Part shown: piece by piece, positions 1-5,208 of the stretch
Position numbering within the stretch: the stretch's first letter is position 1
Layout: every line of letters starts with the position of its first letter
Source: DTSX01 sp964008355
Lineage (GTDB): Bacteria > Pseudomonadota > Gammaproteobacteria > Steroidobacterales > UBA11654
Assembly: GCA_964008355.1 (NCBI GenBank)
Contig: CAXGBD010000064.1
Location: 1-6,861 of the forward strand
Length of the DNA stretch: 6,861 nt
Direction of reading: 5' to 3'
Program-made: the position numbers and the translations under genes
Notes under the pieces: model-generated
The model's database searches: none
Told to the model about the DNA's origin: nothing
What the model saw: only the letters and a program-made list of their open reading frames with translations

Positions 1-122
1 CTTGAAGAGTTAAAATGAATGGCTATATTAATTCCTGCATCATGCAAGGTTTCTGCCATTTTGGCTCCAATGCGTTTACTACCGCCAGTGATCAGTGCCC
101 ATTTATTGTTTGTATCATTCAT
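1..122 (-). CDS. Short-chain dehydrogenase, pteridine reductase-like (N-terminal 40 residues, runs off the window)
   Basis: Reading leftward from ATG at 122-120 gives an open frame of 40 codons to the window edge, with no stop. Residues 8-19 contain KWALITGGSKRIG, the glycine-rich TGxxx(R)xG dinucleotide-binding turn of short-chain dehydrogenases after a short first beta strand. The following helix and second strand (KMAETLHDAGINIAIHF) fit the same Rossmann start. The TGGxxRIG form resembles bacterial pteridine reductases (FolM/PTR1-like), which reduce dihydrobiopterin or dihydrofolate with NADPH in the cytoplasm. The catalytic Tyr-x-x-x-Lys lies outside the window, so substrate is inferred only from this turn and from remembered neighbourhoods of pteridine reductases near MidA-like genes. 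No clear Shine-Dalgarno is seen before the ATG. The gene is divergent from the methyltransferase, with 72 nt between the starts. SDR membership is secure; the pteridine assignment is probable only. Confidence 0.72.
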   Translation of the reverse strand, partial: MNDTNNKWALITGGSKRIGAKMAETLHDAGINIAIHFNSS

Positions 123-143
123 AATCGTTATTTTAATTGAAAA

Positions 144-173
144 CTAACATTAGCGTTATTAATTCTAGATAAT
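144..173 (+). promoter_or_regulatory. Possible sigma70-type promoter for the methyltransferase-uppP pair
   Basis: A GATAAT hexamer at 168-173 matches the -10 consensus at 5 of 6 positions. CTAACA at 144-149, 18 nt upstream, matches the -35 at 4 of 6. Transcription would begin near 180, giving a very short leader before the TTG start at 195. It is the best-placed candidate in the 72-nt divergent gap, but such hexamers are common in AT-rich DNA. I saw no convincing promoter for the leftward gene. Confidence 0.3.
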
Positions 174-181
174 ACTCTGAA

Positions 182-187
182 AGAGGT
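182..187 (+). promoter_or_regulatory. Shine-Dalgarno supporting a TTG start
   Basis: AGAGGT lies 7 nt before TTG at 195-197. It is what decides the non-ATG start of the methyltransferase: the next in-frame ATG is codon 43, after residues that belong to the family's conserved N-terminal region. Confidence 0.6.
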
Positions 188-194
188 AAGTATT

Positions 195-1370
195 TTGCAA
201 TCTATTAAACAACAATTACCAACACCAGACGACGCCTCACTTCGGCATTCTTCTGTTCTGGTTGAAAAACTTACTGAGAGAATTAAACAAAAGAAAGGCT
301 GGATTAGTTTTGCTGACTACATGCAGTTTGTTTTGTATGAACCTGGATTGGGATACTATTCTGCAGGTACCCAAAAGTTAGGCAAGGGGGGTGATTTTAC
401 CACCGCACCTGAGATATCTGATCTATTTGGAATCTCAATTGCAGATTACCTCATAACTGCTCTCGATGGGTTGAAATCACCAAGTTTACTGGAAATAGGC
501 GCTGGATCTGGACAATTGGCATTGAATATTTTGTCGCAGTTGGAAACTGAAGCATTTGAACTGGAGCAATACTACATACTCGAACTCAGTGCTGATTTAA
601 AAGAAAGGCAGCAACAACTATTATCACAATTGCCAGGGGTGGCGGCTCAAGTAACTTGGTTGGATTCCCTGCCAGATAATTTGATTACTGGGGCCATTAT
701 TGGCAATGAAGTCATGGATGCGATCCCCTTCCAGAGATTCAAGATTGCAGGCAATGATATTTATGAGTTGGGGGTGTCGTCTGGATCAAATCAACTCTAT
801 GAGCAAGAACAACAGCCTTCAGAGGCTCTAACTGAATCAGTAAGATTGATTGAACAGAAACTGGGCTATCAGTTGCCGGATCAATATCAGTCAGAAGTCA
901 GACTGAATTATGAGGACTGGTTTAGGTCAGTATCGGCTGCTTTAACCCAAGGGATCATGATCTTTATCGATTATGGACTCTGCAGAAGCGAATATTATTC
1001 ACCATCAAGATCAGATGGCACCTTAGTGTGTCATTACCAAAACAGGGCCCATTATGAACCTCTGTTGTTTCCAGGCCTACAGGATATTTCTGCATGGGTA
1101 GATTTTAGCTTGGTTGCTGACAATGCTCTGAACCAAGGTTGCGAAGTGTTTGGATATACTTCCCAAATGGAGTTTTTATTATCCTCTGGTATTCTTGGTC
1201 GAATGGATGCAAAACATCCACAAGATGAGGAATATAATATTAATCAATCATTGAAACAATTGCTTCTTCCCAGTCAAATGGGGGAAGCTTTTAAATGTAT
1301 GCTGTTAAGCAAGAACTACAACCTTGGTATGGATAATCTTGAAGCTAAAGATTACCGCTATATGCTTTAA
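195..1370 (+). CDS. Class I SAM-dependent methyltransferase, MidA/NDUFAF7 family (COG1565/DUF185)
   Basis: This 391-residue protein is full length for the family. Motifs run in the expected order: the entry motif with GYY at 53-55, GDFTTAPEIS at 66-75, SAM-binding motif I LEIGAGSGQL at 99-108, GNEVMDAIP at 170-178, IDYG at 258-261, the segment GTLVCHYQNR starting at 275, DISAWVDFS at 297-305, and MGEAFKCMLLSK near 362-373. The eukaryotic member NDUFAF7 methylates an arginine of complex I subunit NDUFS2; the substrate of bacterial members is not established, so the target here is unknown. It is probably cytoplasmic, with no signal peptide or membrane segment. The start is TTG at 195, chosen because an AGAGGT Shine-Dalgarno at 182-187 sits at good spacing and no better upstream start is visible. 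The uppP start follows the stop codon by 8 nt, so the two are likely cotranscribed. Confidence 0.9.
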   Translation: MQSIKQQLPTPDDASLRHSSVLVEKLTERIKQKKGWISFADYMQFVLYEPGLGYYSAGTQKLGKGGDFTTAPEISDLFGISIADYLITALDGLKSPSLLEIGAGSGQLALNILSQLETEAFELEQYYILELSADLKERQQQLLSQLPGVAAQVTWLDSLPDNLITGAIIGNEVMDAIPFQRFKIAGNDIYELGVSSGSNQLYEQEQQPSEALTESVRLIEQKLGYQLPDQYQSEVRLNYEDWFRSVSAALTQGIMIFIDYGLCRSEYYSPSRSDGTLVCHYQNRAHYEPLLFPGLQDISAWVDFSLVADNALNQGCEVFGYTSQMEFLLSSGILGRMDAKHPQDEEYNINQSLKQLLLPSQMGEAFKCMLLSKNYNLGMDNLEAKDYRYML

Positions 1371-1378
1371 TCTCACAT

Positions 1379-2161
1379 ATGGAAACACTACAAGCAATTT
1401 TATTAGCAATCATCCAAGGGCTAACTGAGTTTCTTCCCATTTCCAGTTCTGCTCACTTGATTTTATTAAGTGAGCTTTCAGGATGGCAAGACCAGGGATT
1501 GGTTTTTGATGTGGGTCTGCATTTTGGAACACTGTTAGCTGTCATTTTTTATTTTAGAGAGGATTTGTTGAATATGTTCTGTCCTGCTCATTTTAAAAGT
1601 ATTGATGCTCTTATTCATTCCCAATTGGGCATCATATTAGTGGCTACTATCCCAGTGGTGTTAGTTGGTGGATTGTTCAACCAGTTGATAGAGCAGCACT
1701 TGAGATCTCCGATGATTATTGCCATGGCAACGGCTTTCTTTGGTCTGCTATTGTTTTTAGCCGATTATAGGAATAAACATAAGGGTAAAGGCATTGCAGT
1801 TGATTTAGGAATAGGGTTTTTAATAGGCTTATCTCAGGTATTTTCATTAATCCCAGGCACATCAAGATCTGGGATCACGATCACAGCTGGACTTTTCCTG
1901 GGTTTATCAAGAGAGGAGGCTGCAAAATTTTCTTTTTTACTAGCAATTCCAGTCATTATCGCTGCAAGTGTATTTGAGCTCTATCAATTAAGCCAAGTCG
2001 AGGCTCTCATTTTTGACTATTTGGATTTGTTCTTAGGAATTATTGTGTCTTTTGTTGTGGCATTTTTAACCATCAAATGGTTCTTAAACATGGTTCAAAA
2101 GATTGGGATGCTGCCATTTTTTGTTTATCGAATTTTATTGGCAGTATTCTTGCTGGTATGA
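1379..2161 (+). CDS. uppP: Undecaprenyl-diphosphatase UppP (BacA family)
   Basis: This 260-residue, very hydrophobic protein removes a phosphate from undecaprenyl diphosphate at the inner membrane. That regenerates the lipid carrier for peptidoglycan and other envelope polymers and gives bacitracin tolerance. Both family signatures are present: QGLTEFLPISSSAHL at 13-27, containing the (E/Q)xxxE motif (Q13, E17) and H26, and PGTSRSG at 159-165 with R163, followed by the conserved GLSREEAAKFSFLLAIPVI at 175-193. Hydrophobic spans lie roughly at 42-60, 84-104, 112-129, 143-158, 183-203, 216-236 and 245-260. Length is close to the roughly 270 residues usual for the family. ATG at 1379 has no recognisable Shine-Dalgarno, only the end of the preceding gene 8 nt upstream, so translation may be coupled. 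The protein looks complete, and its 3' end converges with cca. Confidence 0.96.
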   Translation: METLQAILLAIIQGLTEFLPISSSAHLILLSELSGWQDQGLVFDVGLHFGTLLAVIFYFREDLLNMFCPAHFKSIDALIHSQLGIILVATIPVVLVGGLFNQLIEQHLRSPMIIAMATAFFGLLLFLADYRNKHKGKGIAVDLGIGFLIGLSQVFSLIPGTSRSGITITAGLFLGLSREEAAKFSFLLAIPVIIAASVFELYQLSQVEALIFDYLDLFLGIIVSFVVAFLTIKWFLNMVQKIGMLPFFVYRILLAVFLLV

Positions 2162-2171
2162 GCTTCAAACG

Positions 2172-2199
2172 ATTGTCACTCCGGAGTTCAAGAGTCAAT
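2172..2199. other. Dyad symmetry in the convergent uppP/cca gap
   Basis: The 38-nt gap between the two convergent stop codons contains ATTG-TC-ACTC (2172-2181) facing GAGTCAAT (2192-2199), an 8-bp stem with a 2-nt bulge. An alternative is the perfect palindrome ACTCCGGAGT at 2178-2187. Its place between converging genes suggests a role in ending transcription from both sides. Neither strand has a T-run after the stem, so it is not a standard intrinsic terminator. Confidence 0.35.
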
Positions 2200-3330
2200 T
2201 TACTTCGCTAATTCTTCTTCAATCTTTTTTAATCTTAGTTCTCTTATTTTCTTCCCAATGACATTCCCATCAAGACCATCTTCACGGAGATTACTAATTT
2301 TGATTGAACGAGCAAGATCTGCAGACTTTTGTAAGAGTGCTATTTTTTCATCCAAACCCTGACCTTGGCCCAGTGTTATTACTGCGATGACATCTTCCAA
2401 GTGATCAGGTCTGCGTACCACATCAAGTGTTTCTAATAGTGTAAGAATATATTCAGCGTTGTATTGTTCTATATCCTTTGAAATTAAAGACATAGACTGA
2501 TCTATCTGCAATGGCAATTCTTTGAATTTATTTGGTAAATTCATATTATTCTGCATCGATTCAACTCTATCTTTAATGCTTTCTTGTTCCTGTTCCATCA
2601 ACGCTAAGAAAATAGCAGCAAATCTATACCTTGATGATATGTTTGCCTGAGAAGCCTCTTGAAAAATAGATTGTGAGAAGAAGTCTTTATCGATTCCAGA
2701 TAGATCTGGATAAATTTGATCAAAGGCACCGAATTCAATGAGTGTTTTGAAATATTGATCAAATCTGGATTCATTTAAGGCTTTTTTAGTTTCCATCCAC
2801 ACTCTTTCGGGTACAAGAGAGGATAGCTCACCGCTTGCGACTATCTTGGCCACTAGTTGTTTGGTTTCATCTGCGATGTTAAAGTCTAAGTTAAACAGTT
2901 TAGCTCTAAATCTTGCAATACGAAGCACTCTGAGAGGGTCTTCTTTGAATGCCTCAGATACATGGCGGAGGACTCTTTTAGACAGATCTTCTCTGCCCTT
3001 AAACGGATCTATGATCTCACCATCTTTATTCTCAGCTATGGCATTGATTGTCAGGTCTCTTCTAGAGAGGTCTTCTTCCAATGTAATATCAGGATTGGCA
3101 TCAAAATCAAATCCATGATAACCCGTACCTGTCTTGACTTCTTTTCTAGCCAAGGCATATTCTTCGCCTGTTTCTGGGTGGATAAAGACAGGAAATGACT
3201 TTCCAACCTGTTTGTAACCGAGGTGTTTCATTTCTGAGGGGGTTGCATGGACCACCACCCAGTCTTTCTCACCTGAAGGTAGATCGAGGAGCCGATCTCG
3301 AATTGCTCCTCCAACCAAATAAATTTCCAT
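2200..3330 (-). CDS. cca: CCA-adding enzyme (class II tRNA nucleotidyltransferase), lacking HD catalytic residues
   Basis: This 376-residue cytoplasmic enzyme adds or repairs the 3' CCA of tRNA from CTP and ATP without a template. It reads like the E. coli protein: YLVGGAIRD at 4-12 (phosphate-binding GG), EKDWVVV at 21-27 (metal-binding acidic pair, here E21 and D23 rather than D-x-D), EEYALARKEVKTGTGYHGF at 56-74, RRDLTINAIA at 90-99, DPLRVLRIARFRA at 131-143 and ERVWMETKKAL at 175-185. The E. coli enzyme has about 410 residues, with an HD phosphohydrolase domain carrying HDLGK. Here the aligned region (RYRFAAIFLALMEQ, 234-247) has no His-Asp pair, so phosphatase and phosphodiesterase side activities are probably absent. 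It lies 36 nt after the DegQ-like gene on the same strand, with no terminator seen, so cotranscription is likely. No strong Shine-Dalgarno is visible before its ATG. Confidence 0.95.
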   Translation of the reverse strand: MEIYLVGGAIRDRLLDLPSGEKDWVVVHATPSEMKHLGYKQVGKSFPVFIHPETGEEYALARKEVKTGTGYHGFDFDANPDITLEEDLSRRDLTINAIAENKDGEIIDPFKGREDLSKRVLRHVSEAFKEDPLRVLRIARFRAKLFNLDFNIADETKQLVAKIVASGELSSLVPERVWMETKKALNESRFDQYFKTLIEFGAFDQIYPDLSGIDKDFFSQSIFQEASQANISSRYRFAAIFLALMEQEQESIKDRVESMQNNMNLPNKFKELPLQIDQSMSLISKDIEQYNAEYILTLLETLDVVRRPDHLEDVIAVITLGQGQGLDEKIALLQKSADLARSIKISNLREDGLDGNVIGKKIRELRLKKIEEELAK

Positions 3331-3366
3331 GCTGTCTAAAAAATAAATATGAAATAATGATTCAAT

Positions 3367-4758
3367 TTATTTTCTCATTTGTATGATCAATTGACGACCA
3401 TTTCTGCTGACTCTCAAGACCAGAATATCTTTATCTTTAATAATTGCGATAAAGTCTTCTAGGTTACCAATAGTGGTATTACCAACAGCCCAGATAATAT
3501 CCCCACTTTTCAATCTAGCTCTGGCAGCATTACTGTTGGGCTCAATAGAAAGAATCACAACTCCTTTTGTCTCAGTTTCTCCCTCTGGAATGTAATCTGA
3601 TAACTGAGCTCCTGCTAGCAAAGAATTTAGTTCATCTGCTTTTACAGGTTCCATCGCCATCAATTCTCCTAGAATAGCGTTTACACTAATCTCCTTGTTG
3701 TCTCTAAGGATGGTCAGTGCAACAGATTCACCACTTCTTTTGAGCCCAATAGCATTGCGTAACTCATTAGATTTATTTATTTCTTGGTCGTCAACCCTAA
3801 CGATGACATCACCCACCAAAAGCCCAGCTTCCTCTGCAGCTGAATTAGGTGAAACTTCTTGAATTAATGCCCCTTTGATGATTTCAAGCCCAAGCTCATC
3901 GGCAATATCTTTGTTGATATCACTAATAATGACTCCCAACAAACCCCTTTTGACTGAACCAAATTCAATCAGTTGATTCATTATATTTTTGACTGTGTTG
4001 ACAGGAATTGCAAAGCCAATTCCTATGTTGCCACCACTTCTGGTATAGATAGCACTATTGATCCCTATAAGTTTTCCTTCTAAATTAATTAAAGCACCGC
4101 CTGAATTACCTGGATTAATGGCCGCATCAGTTTGAATATAATCTCCATAGCCATCAGAACTCATTTGAGGTCTTCCCAGTGCACTGATTATTCCAGAAGT
4201 GACGGTTTGACTCAGACCAAATGGTGCTCCAATAGCGAGTGCAAAATCTCCAACTCGTAAAAGATTAGAGTTGCCCAATGGTATTTCAGCTATTTTTTTT
4301 GGGTTTTCTATTTTTAGTATGGCTATATCCGTACCTGGGTCCGAACCCACTAACTCTGCCAAATATTCACTACCATCTTGTAGAAAAACTTTTATCTCAT
4401 CTGCTTTTTCAATGACATGATGATTGGTGACGATGTATCCTTTTGTTCCATCAACCACTACACCAGATCCTCCTCCACCAAATTCTCTTTCTCTAGGAGG
4501 TTGGGGTTGACCAAAGAAGCGTTCGAAGAAGGGATCATTAAAAAAAGGATTCTGTTGAATTTTTACTTTGCCTTTGATCGCAATCGTAACAACTGAAGGC
4601 GATGACGATTCAACTAGTTCTGCAAGGGAAGAGTTTTCAAGATTTCCGATTTGGTGTGCAATTGACAGATTTCCTATAAAACTACCAAGTAAAATTGTTA
4701 GCAGCAATAATTGGGGCAATGCCGTTTTTATTGTCAGTTTTTTTCCAGTGTTTTTCAT
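3367..4758 (-). CDS. degQ: Periplasmic serine protease of the DegP/DegQ (HtrA/Do) family
   Basis: This 463-residue trypsin-like protease and chaperone handles misfolded envelope proteins in the periplasm. A signal peptide occupies about 1-34 (basic MKNTGKK, hydrophobic LPQLLLLTILLG, likely cut after LSIA). An LA loop rich in Phe, Pro and Gly covers about 70-97. The catalytic triad is H114 in TNHHV, D144 in GTDIAIL and S219 in NPGNSGGAL. PDZ1 is about 272-365, with GLLG (272-275) as its ligand-binding loop, and PDZ2 is about 383-462. Two PDZ domains exclude the one-PDZ DegS; length and the modest LA loop favour DegQ over DegP, though MucD-type naming is possible. ATG at 4758 is preferred to an upstream in-frame GTG at 4779 because AGAGG at 4763-4767 precedes it and the peptide then begins with a normal signal sequence. 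It is followed by cca and is divergent from nrdJ. Confidence 0.94.
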   Translation of the reverse strand: MKNTGKKLTIKTALPQLLLLTILLGSFIGNLSIAHQIGNLENSSLAELVESSSPSVVTIAIKGKVKIQQNPFFNDPFFERFFGQPQPPREREFGGGGSGVVVDGTKGYIVTNHHVIEKADEIKVFLQDGSEYLAELVGSDPGTDIAILKIENPKKIAEIPLGNSNLLRVGDFALAIGAPFGLSQTVTSGIISALGRPQMSSDGYGDYIQTDAAINPGNSGGALINLEGKLIGINSAIYTRSGGNIGIGFAIPVNTVKNIMNQLIEFGSVKRGLLGVIISDINKDIADELGLEIIKGALIQEVSPNSAAEEAGLLVGDVIVRVDDQEINKSNELRNAIGLKRSGESVALTILRDNKEISVNAILGELMAMEPVKADELNSLLAGAQLSDYIPEGETETKGVVILSIEPNSNAARARLKSGDIIWAVGNTTIGNLEDFIAIIKDKDILVLRVSRNGRQLIIQMRK

Positions 4759-4762
4759 ACAA

Positions 4763-4767
4763 CCTCT
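4763..4767 (-). promoter_or_regulatory. Shine-Dalgarno of the DegQ-like gene, deciding the start
   Basis: On the minus strand AGAGG lies 4 nt before ATG at 4758-4756. An in-frame GTG at 4779-4777 would add seven residues (start, then DQYRGC) ahead of the signal peptide, and this Shine-Dalgarno would then fall inside the coding region. The GTG itself has no comparable purine run upstream. Confidence 0.6.
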
Positions 4768-4808
4768 ATATTGATCCACTCAGAGTTAAAATCTCAAAGA
4801 TCATAACT

Positions 4809-4835
4809 TAATTATTACTGATTCAGTATTAATTA
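4809..4835. repeat. 27-bp near-perfect palindrome upstream of the DegQ-like gene
   Basis: Two 13-nt arms flank a central T at 4822: TAATTATTACTGA on the left and TCAGTATTAATTA on the right. They are reverse complements at 12 of 13 positions, and the inner 13 bp (TACTGATTCAGTA, 4816-4828) is perfect. It lies 51-77 bp upstream of the DegQ-like ATG, where an operator would be expected. Reading as an operator is inference; I do not recognise the motif. Confidence 0.55.
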
Positions 4836-4881
4836 TTGTTGTATTCATAATTTATTCTTATTTCTAGAAAACGAAAAAAAT

Positions 4882-4903
4882 AACAAATTGTTAATAATTT
4901 GTT
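4882..4903. repeat. 22-bp near-perfect palindrome
   Basis: The left half AACAAATTGTT (4882-4892) and right half AATAATTTGTT (4893-4903) are reverse complements at 10 of 11 positions. It sits between the 27-bp palindrome and the first NrdR-box match. Low sequence complexity weakens the case. The possible role is an operator site or an AT-rich cruciform-prone element; the factor is unknown. Confidence 0.42.
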
Positions 4904-4935
4904 GATAAACATTGAATTATAGGTGAATATCTAAA

Positions 4936-4951
4936 ACACTACATATTGTGG
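4936..4951. promoter_or_regulatory. NrdR box 1 (distal)
   Basis: ACACTACATATTGTGG matches the published NrdR-box consensus acaCwAtATaTwGtgt at nearly all positions, differing at the seventh and last bases. NrdR is the ATP/dATP-sensing repressor of ribonucleotide reductase genes. The box is 258 bp upstream of nrdJ and shares an 18-bp stretch, 16 identical, with the region around box 2. It also lies between AAAACAC (4933-4939) and GTGTTTT (4955-4961), which are inverted repeats. Confidence 0.7.
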
Positions 4952-5073
4952 TAGGTGTTTTCATGTAATTTAGTTAATTTTTGCAAAAAAATTCAATTAT
5001 TTGTCTAGTATAAAACTCATAAGATATTGAAATATATAAAAAAATGATAATAATTACTGATCTCAAATAATTC

Positions 5074-5101
5074 TTGACAACACGCTGAAATGCGCAATAA
5101 T
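5074..5101 (+). promoter_or_regulatory. Likely sigma70-type promoter of nrdJ
   Basis: A perfect -35 TTGACA at 5074-5079 is followed after 16 nt by AATAAT at 5096-5101, 5 of 6 to the -10 consensus. The preceding 40 nt are very AT-rich and could act as an UP element. Initiation would fall near 5108, leaving a leader of about 100 nt. NrdR box 2 would then lie just downstream of the start, a position suited to repression. TTGACAA (5074-5080) is also mirrored by TTGTCAA (5108-5114). Confidence 0.55.
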
Positions 5102-5115
5102 CTATTATTGTCAAA

Positions 5116-5131
5116 ACACTATATCTTGTGC
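5116..5131. promoter_or_regulatory. NrdR box 2 (proximal)
   Basis: ACACTATATCTTGTGC matches the NrdR-box consensus acaCwAtATaTwGtgt except at the tenth and last bases. It lies 77 bp before the nrdJ ATG and just downstream of the best promoter. A box directly before a ribonucleotide reductase gene makes NrdR control of nrdJ the natural reading. The repressor gene itself is not in this window. Confidence 0.75.
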
Positions 5132-5180
5132 AGTATTTTCTTCACTTTTTTGTGATTTTAGACCAAAACTCGCAATATCA

Positions 5181-5204
5181 ATCTAGAACAGGGGAACCTT
5201 AGAT
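5181..5204 (+). promoter_or_regulatory. nrdJ ribosome binding site with long spacing and possible stem
   Basis: The only good Shine-Dalgarno-like run before nrdJ is AGGGG at 5190-5194, 14 nt from the ATG at 5209, which is longer than usual. ATCTA (5181-5185) can pair with TAGAT (5200-5204), and AGG with CCT (5197-5199) around a GGAA loop. Such folding would place the site in a small hairpin. An in-frame TAG at 5200-5202 rules out any earlier start, so ATG 5209 stands despite the spacing. Confidence 0.45.
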
Positions 5205-5208
5205 ACAA

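Larger units (their letters stand above)
4759..5208. other. 450-nt divergent intergenic region between the DegQ-like gene and nrdJ
   Basis: This is an unusually long, strongly AT-rich gap holding the divergent control regions of two genes. From left to right it has two long near-palindromes (4809-4835 and 4882-4903), an NrdR-box match (4936-4951) inside a larger dyad, a very AT-rich stretch (about 4970-5070), a TTGACA promoter (5074-5101), a second NrdR-box match (5116-5131) and a leader with a possible stem around the ribosome binding site (5181-5204). I see no open frame with coding character, no tRNA-like structure and no cobalamin-riboswitch B12 box (GCCACTG-like) in it. Confidence 0.75.

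Noticed and set aside
2846..3386. Rightward small open frames over cca
   Set aside because: They are antisense shadows of a well-conserved gene and have no ribosome sites or family resemblance.
4759..4779. Longer DegQ-like protein from GTG at 4779
   Set aside because: It would put seven extra residues before a normal signal peptide and place the AGAGG Shine-Dalgarno inside the coding region.
4902..4916. FNR-like site TTGAT-AAAC-ATTGA upstream of nrdJ
   Set aside because: The left half is perfect but the right half matches ATCAA at only 3 of 5 positions, and it partly overlaps the 22-bp palindrome. Too weak to call in AT-rich DNA.
5017..5032. Third NrdR-like sequence between the two boxes
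   Set aside because: The core ATATTG fits but the conserved C and the whole TGTGT end are lost. It is not at a spacing that would complete a normal pair.
4759..5208. Replication origin in the AT-rich gap
   Set aside because: No cluster of DnaA-box-like TTATNCACA sequences and no origin-associated genes nearby.
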